Shown here: positions 9,600 through 20,352 of the stretch, piece by piece
Layout of the letters: the number at the start of each line of letters is the position of its first letter
How positions within the stretch are numbered: position 1 is the first letter of the stretch
Origin: Smittium mucronatum
Taxonomy: Eukaryota; Kickxellomycota; Harpellomycetes; Harpellales; Legeriomycetaceae
Direction: 5' to 3'
NCBI GenBank assembly: GCA_001953115.1
Contig: LSSL01006936.1
Location: 1 to 22,452, forward strand
Length of the DNA stretch: 22,452 bases
Position numbers and translations under genes: made by a program
Notes under the pieces: generated by a model
What the model was told of the DNA's origin: nothing
The model's input: the letters and a program-made list of their open reading frames with translations, nothing else
The model's database searches: none

Positions 9600-11109
9600 T
9601 TCCAGGCAACTGTTCTAACGACTTTTAACCAATAAATGCCTTTTCTTTTCTTTTCCTCCCGATTAATACACTATCATACGAAATAGGAAATATAAGAGTA
9701 CAAATTACGAAAGGCGTGTCAACCTAAACTTTAAATATAAACAACCAGAACTACATCCTCTTGCTATATCGAGACAATCGCATCATTGTTTTAAACCAAT
9801 ACCAGTACCATCATGTCTTTTTTTAGATGCATATTTTTGATACGCTAATTTGTATTTTATAGCTGGATCTAATAGCGTAATCAGAGATATCTAAACTATT
9901 TCAATAATGAAAGAGCTAACAGGTGGATCTCCTACTTTTTCGTTTGATTACAGAGTTTTTAAGAGCTTTTATCGTTTCCGTGATGTGTAGCTGTGCCATA
10001 AGAATAAATACTCTTTATTATATTTTTAAATATACTTTTTTTTAAAAAAGAACTCTGATATGTATTTATATCGCAAAGATTTATCTGCACACCGATGTTC
10101 ACTATCATTTAATTGGTTATATTGAAACCCTAAACTATCGATCATTCTCTAACTCGTCCCTTTGGATAGAATTTTTGTTGTGTTGGTTTCAGACAAGAAT
10201 AGCGGATAAAAATATCTTTTCTTATTTTGATTCACCGCGGTTACTTGCATATTTCTACTAATCTCGTTGAATCTTGGCTCTTACCAAATTGCTATATATG
10301 TAAGTGGGTTTTTTTCTTATTCATAGAGCTAATAATTTACGAATAAAACGCTATTATTCCAATATCTTTATTTGAAACAATATAGGTTGAAACGATATAA
10401 TCAATAATACGCGGCTCGCATTCTTTTCAGATCGAAAAGAATAAAAAATACAAGGTGGTTATATCATGAATATTATCAATCTCTTTATATTCTTTTTCTA
10501 TTATTGGCCTCCAAGTAATAACCGGTGCCTAAAATAATGTGTCACGAGATAAACATTTGTGTATTATATGCATTCTCGCTATATGATTTCTGAACTTTGT
10601 AATAAAAGTAGGCATACTGTGTTCTTACAGCAGATACCTCAACTGATCGCCACCATTATTGGTCATGACCCAATGGACAAAAACATTATTTATAAATTTA
10701 TACATTTATTTCAACATTTAACTTTGTTAATGTATATCTTTTACTCCTGATTTTCTACATACGAGCATTTTTCAAATAAATTTGCAATAAAAACAAAAAT
10801 GCTCTCCCCTTTAAGAGCCAAAGCATACCCCAAGTAGCTGTTGTTTTACCTAAATTCTACGATGCATTTATGTAAAAGAAAAGTCATTTATAAGCTTATC
10901 AATCTCTATTCATTCATGAAATAAATTGACCCAACTAAAATTGCACGTATTAATAAATAATTTCAGATTGGCTGGATTGGATATGGGTTTCGTTTTTGTT
11001 TTTTTTTCGCTGGCTCTAAAAAAGATATCTATTTTTTTTTTTGCATATATGAATTTTCGTGTTTGATAATATCAATAGCTAGCTGTTCTAAAAATACACT
11101 CAAATATAA
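9600..11109. other. Unresolved region, possible exon fragments
   Basis: This is moderately AT-rich DNA with several acceptor-like pyrimidine-AG sites (for example at 10191, 10430, 10630 and 10965) and a strong donor, GTAAGT, near 10300. Short protein-like frames occur. One starts with an ATG at 9907 (MKELTGGSPTFSFDYRVFKS, 27 codons). Another is a minus-strand ATG frame at 10149-10250 (33 codons). A third is a hydrophobic frame after the acceptor near 10965. I could not join them into one convincing gene on either strand, so a spliced gene here is only a possibility. Confidence 0.3.
10559..10750 (+). other. Possible exon fragment, unidentified
   Basis: A plus-strand frame is open for about 63 codons. 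The best-looking part follows a pyrimidine-AG acceptor at about 10630 and reads QIPQLIATIIGHDPMDKNII, then a hydrophobic helix-like stretch to a TGA at about 10750. The composition is protein-like and less Lys/Asn-biased than chance frames nearby. I do not recognise a family. A start and a partnering upstream exon were not found with confidence. Confidence 0.2.
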
Positions 11110-11388
11110 AAAGGATTTATAGATATTAATATCATCCCAGCTACAATAGGCTTGTCCTCCGGATTATCCACTCCGAACCTTGTCGATTTGAGTATTACCC
11201 ACAAACCAAAAGACCATTCCCTGACCTCGAAGGAAATGAGTTTAATGGTAACCTCGGCCGTAACTTATTCTTTTTCATTATTCAAAATAACCCATCCATT
11301 TACTAAAGAAATCTTATTATCTATGATATATATATTGCGTGAAGAAAGCTATAAATATCTAACTATTCAACATATTTCTATGCTATAA
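11110..11388 (+). other. Possible coding exon, several frames open
   Basis: This is the longest stop-free plus frame in the region, about 92 codons from just after a TAA to a TAA. It has no ATG near its beginning but a good acceptor (TCATCCCAG) at 11140. It contains GLSSGLSTPNLVDLS and EMSLMVTSAVTYSFSLFKIT. Another plus frame (FEYYPQTKRPFPDLEGNEF, open to about 11330) and a minus frame (EVREWSFGLWVILK, 11110-11270) are also open over the GC-richer part, so which strand or frame is coding, if any, is undecided. No family was recognised with confidence. Confidence 0.25.
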
Positions 11389-12639
11389 TCTAATCAGCCA
11401 TCGTTAAGATCAAGAAAGACGAAAATGCTTTTTTTATCTAGCTTCAACTAGTGTCTTTTTTTAATAAACGTGTTCTTAAACATATTAAACTATATGCAAC
11501 AAGATGTAATCATGAACAGATCCAGATATTCTGCCATCAAAGTCTATATTCCTAATTAACACAGCGTCCAACAACAGAGGATATTCTTTAAGGATTATAC
11601 TGTTTAATCATTATTTCGCAAGTAAATAGGCTTAATCGTCACCGCTAAATCAAAAATGATAGAAAACCACACCGTCTATACATTCCCAATATTTTTATTA
11701 TAAATTCTGGTGTTTATGGCCCAAGTTTTTCAAAGAATTTTTTCTCTTTATTTAATTGGTTGATACTAAAAAAAAAGAATAAGCACGCAATTTCTTTTTT
11801 CTACCGATGAAATAATATCGGGCTTAAGATTATCAAAAGTAATATTAACGTATTAATCGAAAAATCTCGGGGGTCAATATTGTAATTTTTAACCTTGATT
11901 TTTAGCAAAAAAAACTAATAAGAAAATCGCTTTGTTGGGATGCGGGTAAGTCTAATCATTAATTAAGCCAGCTCCGCATTGGCATCCCAAGTTCAAATTT
12001 CGAGTTGGTTAAAACGGAATTTTTAGATGCTAATTGTTTTTCCCAGTAATTTATACAAAAATGTAAAAGTAAAGTACGACCCCCCTTGAATCAATACCCA
12101 GTGGTCCCGGGATATCTAAAATTGTGGAGCGGGCCTAATAAGGAATTTTTCAAGAAACGTTTCAACTTTTTTTATTTTTTTTTCGGAATTTTAATGGATC
12201 AAGTAAAATTAAGAATAAATTTAACAAAAATAGCCATAAATAATAACCGAAAATAGTCATTTTTTGGGCTTATACACAACTATCTTTAAAACAGCCCATC
12301 ATTATATCCTGTAATATATTTTAATATGCGGAATTTATATTAAACTTTTAAAAAGTTAAAGGCGAATTTAAATCTTTTTAATTCATTTTAGGGATATATC
12401 CCGCTACATAAAGCTTTTTTTAAAGTTAAATGAAACATCCCGAAATCATATTATTTCAAAATAAAGTGGTGGTTCATATCATTGGTTCAAAATTATAATA
12501 AACAACAAAAGGGGTTAAAATAGTTTACTTTTGGTTGAATTTTGTTTAAAATATATATATTATACGCTATATCTAATAAATTTTCTATGTATTCATTTTC
12601 TACAACCGAAATTTATATCATTAATATTAAAAGTATATT
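11389..12639. other. AT-rich non-coding DNA
   Basis: No gene is supported; only very short frames such as a 15-codon ATG frame near 11512 are seen. The stretch contains a hairpin (11935-11990) and one half of a degenerate repeat pair (11494-11531). Confidence 0.5.
11935..11990 (+). repeat. Inverted repeat, 9-bp perfect stem
   Basis: TTGGGATGC (11935-11943) pairs perfectly with GCATCCCAA (11982-11990) around a 38-nt loop. An alternative inner hairpin, GCCAG / TTGGC (67-71 with 79-83 of the 119xx block), has a seven-base loop like an anticodon arm, and GTTCAAAT just downstream recalls a pol III B box. The T-stem, D-arm and acceptor stem do not form, so a tRNA gene is not supported. A decayed tRNA-derived element or a chance dyad are both possible. 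Confidence 0.4.
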
Positions 12640-13149
12640 ATGCTTTATTGTATGTTTTCGGGAGCGAATTGCTTATACAAATAGGACTGGTATAAATCAT
12701 GTCGTTTAAACAAGCTTTGCACATATAATGTTAGGGTATATATAATATCGCCATCACTGATACTCATTGCTTCCCCGCTCAGTAAAGACATGAATGATAG
12801 GTATTGCTCCTTCACGCCGCCTATATATCTCTCTCCTATTTATCCCTGTACTTACAACGCTGAGCCTTTTTATGTCCCCCACTTTAATAACGGGCAAGAA
12901 CATTATGTGAATGTGAGACCGGAACTTAATGAAAAAATCTGTTTATAAAATACTAAATGTTCTATAACTGGCTCCTCCTCCAGATTGACTGGTTGGTCTA
13001 AGTCATCAATTGAAGAAAATATACTAGTAGAAATGGATGACTAAGGATCACTCTCTTGGGGAAAAAAAATTCTGGGACAAGTCCATAATGATAGGTACTG
13101 CAATCTACTGGCTCATAAAGCGCATAACCATTTCTATAGAACTAATTGA
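12640..13149 (+). pseudogene. Decayed ORF in one frame, unidentified
   Basis: Starting at an ATG at 12640, one reading frame of 170 codons is interrupted only by stops at 12682, 12946 and 13042 before a final TGA at 13147-13149. The longest intact ATG piece is 12790-12948 (52 residues, MNDRYCSFTPPIYLSPIYPC...). Downstream of the second stop the same phase reads SITGSSSRLTGWSKSSIEEN, then ILVEMDD before the third stop, and later VHNDRYCNLLAHKAHNHFYR. This composition (Cys, Trp, His, Pro, Gly) is unlike the Lys/Asn/Ile bias of chance frames here. I do not recognise the family. The motif NDRYC occurs twice in phase. A TATA-like string lies near 12736, but with three stops a functional long product is unlikely. 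A second frame (MIGIAPSRRLYISLLFIPVL, start 12796) overlaps part of it, so a chance explanation cannot be excluded. Confidence 0.4.
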
Positions 13150-13648
13150 TTTTTTTTTACAACATTAAGGAGGAATATAAAAATCTAATGTCTATAAACT
13201 TTGGGATAATTGATAATTATTCCTTAGCGCAAACAAGATAAAACCAGCCGAACCCAATACTGGAAAAATGCAGCTAAAAAATATTAAATAAACTCAATAA
13301 ATTTTTTACTGATGGAAAAACAAGTCAACTAACTAATAAGATGATAGATGGTGAGTTTTAAAGATTTAAGAATTTAAGGATAAAAAAGGTGTAACTTCAT
13401 TTAGATAACCAACAAGAGTCCTACTACTTTAATAAATATTTATTGCAAAAAAGATTTAAAAAAAAAAAACTTGCTAAAGATAGGAATATTTATCATATTA
13501 TATCTTTGGAATTTGTTGAATACTTGTAACTCAAAAAATATACAAAGACTAATTTGATTAAAAATTTCAAAAACCAGAATGGTTTTATTTCTAAATAAAT
13601 AATTTGCGTTTTTTAACAGCGTATACACCTCCCCTCCTTTTACTTTTC
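13150..13648. other. AT-rich DNA after the decayed ORF
   Basis: No gene is seen. Fragments such as NKIKPAEPNTGKMQ (about 13230-13275) suggest the coding relic may extend further with changed frame. A 62-codon minus frame at 13440-13628 is Phe/Asn/Ile-rich and looks like a chance frame. Confidence 0.4.
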
Positions 13649-13668
13649 AAAAAAAAAAAAAAAAAAAA
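13649..13668 (+). repeat. A20 homopolymer
   Basis: Twenty consecutive A bases are preceded by a pyrimidine-rich stretch (CACCTCCCCTCCTTTT). It is one of the longest homopolymers in the window. A poly(A) tail left by a retroposed transcript is conceivable, but no matching upstream gene copy or target-site duplication was identified. Confidence 0.8.
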
Positions 13669-16600
13669 TCTACGTCTTTTTGATTAATGCGACCTCCAAG
13701 ATCGAAACTGAAATACAGTTCAGGATTTTCGTATTCAAGTATACTTATGCTCACCAAACCAACAAAAATATGAAATCGTAAGCAGAGTTTATTAATAAGT
13801 AAGACTAAATATATTACCCTTGTTAGCCATAAATATCTAACGGTATTAATTATATATCTATATTGCTAAAAAATTAACACATAAAAATGGTGAATAAAAG
13901 AGAATTTTTTTTTATTAATTTACAAAAATCTAAATTTATTCATTATTTTGAAGACAATTTTTAAATGGGAGAAAACCAAAAATAGTATACTTTTAAACTT
14001 TTTGCAAAAATTATCAAAATAAATAGACATGTTTTACATATCCAGCTAAAAAAAATGATTATAATTCAAGTTTTTAAGCTACTCCAATTAATTACCCATC
14101 AAATTTTCAAAGCGCTTTGAATTTTCATTTTCATTTGGATTTACTGTATCATGTTAACAAAAGGGGTTACAATTGAGAGATTCCTTCAAGTCAGGAGTTT
14201 TTTTTAATATATAAAAAGTTTAATGAATAATATTTAATAATAGCCAACCCAATAATAATCTAAAAAGCTCACTAATTGTAAAACACTTTCTTCATTTTTT
14301 AAATATAAAATTATTTTCTGCAATTAAAATATTTCATTGATAATTAGGTTTGTATTTTAATCTTCCCCATGATCCCAAGTTAAAACATCAGTAGAAATAT
14401 ACTATCCTAGTGCTCACTCTCAAAGATCATCTCGTGTTTTTCTAATTCGCCCCAACACACATTACTTCCAGTTTACTGTATATAGTATAACTCAATTAAA
14501 AGGAAAATCCAAAGAGATTTGAAAATATTTGGATAATTTATTAGCTTAACTTGTAAACTTGGATCATAATCATTTTCATTAGCTGAATATGTAATTAAAT
14601 CTATTTATTTTGATTATTTTTTTGATAATTTAAAATCTTGGCTATTTTTGCCTAATACCTTATAAATAATAAGTATAGTTTAGAGAAAATAAATTTTATC
14701 AGTAAACCTCGCTTTTATAAAATGCGTGTTTTTTTAAACGATAATCGATATTAATTCATTTTTTAATATGTTATTAATGAAATTGGAGTCTTTAAAAATT
14801 ATAAGGTTTAACAATAGATAAAACTTCAACAAAAAAAATAGCTCAACTGTTGGGGATGTTTTAAATAGATGAAAAAATATTTTTTGATAATTTTATTAGT
14901 TAATTAGAAAATTAAATTAAATTTATTTTAAGCTAAAAGACGTGTTTTTGGGGGCTTTGATTTGATTTGTAATATTCCTAATTATCAAATAGGAGCAAAT
15001 TTTTTAAATATAGCTTCATATTAAAAATAAGAATTATTTTTCAAACTGAAGAGATTTATAACAAAAGTTACAAGTACAGGTTTTAAGTAGTACGAATTCA
15101 AATTAATACCATTTTTATTATTAATTAATGAAAAATAATTTTTACAAGCACAATTCATTATGGAATTTCGAATCAAGGGCCCAAAAGAATTTTTTAACAA
15201 GATATTAACCCACAATCTATTCTAAAATTCTTATATGATTTATTTTTGAAGACCAATATTTTATACTGAAAATAGATGTAAGATTATTTTTTTCTTCATA
15301 TTAGGATTCAAACCATTAAAATTTGCTTCATCAATATTTTTTTTTTGAATTTGTGAACTTTCCAAAATGAAAAAAATTTAACTCTTGTTCCAAAATTTAT
15401 CGCTTTATTATAATAAAAAAAATTGGGGAAAATAATGAAATTCATATTCTAATTTGAATTCAATATTATCAGAAATTAATGCTTCTAAATAATTTTTGCA
15501 TTGTTAAAATTTATAAGTCGTAAACAGATTTAATTTTTACTCCAATTCAATTTTAACAATATTCTTACTACATTTCCTTTTGCTATCCTCCAATTGATTT
15601 AGAATACCATAATATTTATGATTATTATTCTAGCTCTAGAAAGCTTTTTGTTAATATAAAGCTTTTTTTTTTTTTTATTTAATTTTATGATAAAAATGAT
15701 TTTTTTTTGTTAAATTCCAGTTTAAAACTTATCTTAAATACTAGAAAAAAATAATGGCTTTATCTACTATCCTTCTTGGTTATTTTTTTAAAATTTATAT
15801 ATATATTTACCCTATATATGAATATTATAAAATATTTGCAGGACTCATATTATAATTGTCATAATATCTAACCTTAAATATGGTTTATTCATGAACTAGA
15901 ACTTTAAAAATTACTTTTTTTTATTGTAATAATCCACTTTTAGATCTCAAAAATTCTGTGAAAATCTTTTAGACTATTGAATTGAAGATTAAATGACTAA
16001 GTTGATGTCTGAGTGATGTTTAAAGGTAGCCTAAGTTAATATATGCCCCCTTTTTGTTGATATCCAATTAGCAAAAAAAATAATTGTTCTCATCATTCTT
16101 TCTAATGCTCCTTTTGTAGGTCTTGATTTGATTAATCTACTAATCAATAACCAAAATAAATAAATATCTCCATCGAATAATATAAATAAAAAAAATGGTT
16201 TGATAATCAAAACCTAATCAGATATTTAGTAATTTCCTATTTTTTATCCAAAACCATACTAATTAGTTGAAAAGCATACTAAATTTAAAAAATATATACT
16301 TTTTTATGTTACAAATGGCATAATTTGGCCCCAAAATTCATATAAATACAGATTATACTTTTTTTGTTGCAAGTTTTTAATAAAAAAATGTGTTTCCATA
16401 AAAAGCTAAAAATATTTAGTTATTTTTTTAAACAATAAGCCCAAAATTTTATTATCTTTTTAAAGCAAAAAGTTTAAAATATGATAACTAAAAAAGTAAT
16501 ATTATGATTAAACTTTACAAAGATAATTTTTTATGGAATAAAAACTTATTTATCTTTATAAAATATTTGGAAGATACTGGGTAATATCTTTATATATTTT

Positions 16601-18240
16601 AAATGTTTCATTAAAAAAATGTTTAGTAGTTCACAAGTTATTCGAGAGGAAATATAATTTACACATTTCCAAAAACATGAGCAAAATATTAAAATAAAGC
16701 AGTTACTAGTATTTAAAAAATATAAAACAGGATTTATTACTATAAAAATCTTAAAATGACGATTCCAATGGGATTATGTGACTTGATAGTTATTACAAGC
16801 TCAAAAAACATATCACTATTCTAAGAAACACAGAAAATTTTGATAAATTTCTGATAAAAAATAATTTTAAAAAGAAGATAATAAAATGATGTTAGGAAGT
16901 TTTAAATCCGTACAGGATTAAAAATAAGATAAATTATATTGATATTAAGATCGATAAAAAAGTAATATAACCTATCCGAGGAAATTATAATCAAATACGC
17001 AAAAATAAAACAATAGTTACGACTCAAACTTTCGATGAAAAATGCAACAAGATGAGTTAATCCAGATATTCAAATAGAGTTTATTTTTTGAGTCAATCGT
17101 CAAATCTATATAATATTAAAGTGAATACGACCACAAAAAAGATGCTATCTCATTTTGTAATGGAATCGATTTTTGATTTATATTATCTAGTAGCATCAAA
17201 ATAAATAACTGATGATTCCACATCTCTAAATACATAAGAGATTTGAATAGAAATAAATTTCTAAAATTAAGCAATAATTTCTACAAAGATGACCTCTAAA
17301 TATAAATTTGCATCACCAAAGAGCTTTTTGAAATTTCGAAAAAAAAAAATTTAAAATGGAGAAATTTCGATTTTTTTATTGGATTTTTATTAAAATTAGT
17401 AAAAAATCATTTTTAGTATAAAGAAAACTGGTATATATAACCCTCGGTCTTTAACCAATCAACCAAAAATAAACTATAGAGGCTTACTGGAACCATTTAA
17501 TAAAATTTTATTAGACTCGACGCAATAGATACATTAAATTTTCTTTTTTTATACAAAGAAACTATTAACAAATCTTAAACTTATTACTATCAGATTTTTT
17601 TAAAATAGTATATGTTGAAATTTCAGCTTTGGAAACTAATACATCACATTTACAAAATGTAAAATATAATTAAAATAGGAGCATATTCATAGTTTCAGAA
17701 AAAATAATAATAATTTTGAACTATTAATACTATTTCTTACCATAAATTAATTGAATTTTGAAATCTTCTATTATTTATTGAGTTTTTTTTAAAAAAAATA
17801 ACCCTTCAATTATGCAAGGAATGGTATTTCGACAAGGAAATATGCGTATAGTTCTTTCGTCTTTTTTAAAAACAATAAGAGTATTAACTTTCATCTGTTC
17901 CTTATGTATGAATATAGAGAATAATTAATTAAAATAACATTTCTCAGGCGTATAAGATTAGAAATTAGACTCAATAATATTAAAAATAATCGGCTACAAG
18001 TATTTAGGCACTTTCATTGCTAGATCTTTTTTGATATGTAAATATTACATTATCTTTATTTTAATAAATTACATAGTATGAAAAAATCAATTTTATTCTG
18101 TTTATGTTTAATAAATTTCAATATACTGGATGTAAGTTATAAAAGCTGTGTCAGTTAATGGATTTAATAACATAATTAAATTAATAATATATATAATAAA
18201 AAACAAGAAAATATAATATAATAAGTCTAAGGATATAGAA

Positions 18241-18307
18241 TTTGGGTCAGAAGGCATGAGGCAGGAGGCATTAATAATGGGAAAAAAGGAAGATTGGAGG
18301 GGGGGGA
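18241..18307 (+). other. Purine-rich patch ending in G8
   Basis: An island of G and A (GGGTCAG, GGCATGAGGCAGGAGGC, then GGGAAAAAAGGAAG) ends in eight G bases at 18299-18306, within DNA that is otherwise almost entirely A and T. The G runs are too unevenly sized and spaced for a classic G-quadruplex call. No coding frame accompanies it. Confidence 0.6.
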
Positions 18308-19151
18308 TTACTTAATTATTATTTTTTCAATATCTGAAATTAAATTTATTAGACCTAATCTTAATACATTTTTTTTTATATCGAGTATTTTATAATTTTA
18401 GAAAATTAATCAATGTCTGAAACTTAAACTTTTTTCTTTTTCAAAAAAAAACTTGAAACACAGGGCTCACCAATTTTATTAACTTTTTAGTCTGCTCCAG
18501 GATTAATATTTATTTGATTAAATTTTAGGGTCAAATTATTCTCTGTTTATCATCAACAACTATAAAATTTCACATTTAATATTCCTTTCAACAAATAAGT
18601 ATGGTTTTAATTAAATTAAATATATTTTTAAAGAAATTATCAGATTTCATTCATTTAATATACACGAAATAGTCATTTGGTTATAAAAACTAAAGTGAAA
18701 AACTTCATTATTATCGTATAATCCAAATAAGTTTTTGAACTTTTTATAAAATTATGTTTTTTTAAAATTATGTATTAAAATAGAAGATTTTTAACATGTA
18801 TTATTTTTAGGCAAATATAAAAAGACGGTTAAATAATTTTATCAAAAAATAATTTATTTTATTAATTAATATCGAGGATAAAAGTAAATAGTATAATAGA
18901 AAAATTTTCAAACATAAATCTATTCTTTGAAAATTCAGTTAAAAAAGAGCTAATAAATTCCGTCTAAAAATGAATGATTTTTCATGCATTAATTTATGAA
19001 TAGGGAGCTTTAATTCAAAAAAATAGTCGTCTATTTGAAATTATCATGTATTTTTTTAAAATAAGAAAAGAAATACAATGATCTTTTGTGGATTTATTTA
19101 TTTTTATTTTGATCTTATCATTTTTTTAGATCATGAATTTATAAATTTAGT

Positions 19152-19231
19152 ATAAAAATAAAAGTTATGAATGTGGAAATTTTTAAAATTGGCTAGATTT
19201 CCTAAAATCAGTCAATAAAAATAAAAGTTAT
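19152..19231 (+). repeat. Direct repeat of a 17-bp AT-rich word
   Basis: ATAAAAATAAAAGTTAT occurs at 19152-19168 and again at 19215-19231, 63 bp apart. In sequence this AT-rich it may be coincidence or an old local duplication. Confidence 0.5.
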
Positions 19232-20331
19232 CATTTTGGAACTCATATTCAACTGGAGGTGTAAAGATAAGGTAATATTTAATAGCTTCCGCTGAACCTG
19301 AAAAAAAATCAGAAAGAAGTTATTTTCCATAATTTTATCATTTGGTTTGGTTTATTATTTTATCTCTAATTTTATTTCTAAGAAAAATGTAAATCATGTA
19401 AGAAAATTCTTCTCTTTGCTAATTATGTTAGCTTAATCAGATTTAATGAAAAAATATAATAAATTTTCATCTTTATAATTTGAAAAAAACGAATTAATTA
19501 ATACAAAAAGCTTCTAATCTAAAAATCTGTGATTATTTTAAAATGAGGATTATTTTCAAATTGATTTAAAATATTCAGCAAAATATATTTGGCAAAAAAT
19601 AACCCCGAAAAAAGTTAGATATATTTATAAAAGATATTATTATTACAATTATTTTTCAAATATCTGTAATAATCGGAACTGTTTTTTTTATTGAAAAAAC
19701 ATTCGATGGTGAGATTTTAACATACTTATAAACTCAAAATTCATTTTTGGTTTATCCAAGAACATTTTTTCTCTTATATTTATTTTATATATTTTTAAGG
19801 TATTAATTTTTACTTGCTATATAATAGTACAAAAATTTTTGTTTATAGATTTTTATATGTTTATCGAAAAATATATATATTATATATGGCTTCGAGGATT
19901 TTCAGTGAGCAATGTAAATTCATACAGAATATTTAAATAATAGTGATAATAAAATTTGTATTAGATGAGCAATCAAATTTTTCGAAAACTTATTTGGACA
20001 GAGTAGAATAATTTTTAACACAATTAGGACTTTGAAATTGAAATAACCTCTATTTTTTAAAAAAACGGTACCAATATTTATTTTTAACTAATGTAAAATT
20101 ATTTATAAATTATGTAAGTGATTATGAGCTGGATAATTTTGAAATTGTGATTGAGTTGTACCATCAAGATCATTATATTGGTAAAGCTGTGATGTAAAAT
20201 AAATAAGCTATAATTAATTACACAGAATCACTTGAAATTTTTACATCGAAGGTGTATACCCATTAAACCATTAGACTTTCTTCAAATATTATTAAGACCA
20301 AAATAAAAGTCTAGTAGAAAGTATACTGATT

Positions 20332-20352
20332 TTATCAAAGTTTATTTGATAA
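20332..20352 (+). repeat. Short hairpin, 8-bp stem
   Basis: TTATCAAA and TTTGATAA form a perfect eight-base stem around a five-base loop (GTTTA). It is AT-rich and weak, with no adjacent gene to terminate. Confidence 0.4.

Larger units (their letters stand above)
8960..9600. other. Pyrimidine-rich, less AT-rich intergenic island
   Basis: The plus strand here is rich in C and T, with clearly more G+C than the flanks. Because stops are scarce, several overlapping plus-strand frames stay open (8966-9148, 9106-9312, 9108-9338 and about 9336-9530), so length alone is not evidence of coding. CT-rich DNA is typical of fungal promoters, and its purine-rich complement could be 5' leader of the minus-strand gene. 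I found no recognisable snRNA, tRNA or 5S signature. Confidence 0.4.

Noticed and set aside
11110..11388. Resemblance of the longest plus frame to mitochondrial pyruvate carrier proteins
   Set aside because: The order of hydrophobic segments and KPKDH..SLTSKEM is suggestive, but the conserved Trp and Arg positions, the HFWGP start and the P-N motif are missing, and other frames are equally open.
11930..12010. tRNA gene
   Set aside because: An anticodon-like arm with CCG in the loop can be drawn, but the acceptor stem, D-arm and T-stem do not pair and the variable region is too short.
15021..15215. 64-aa minus-strand ORF
   Set aside because: Composition is Asn/Leu/Lys/Ile-biased as expected by chance; no motif or regulatory context.
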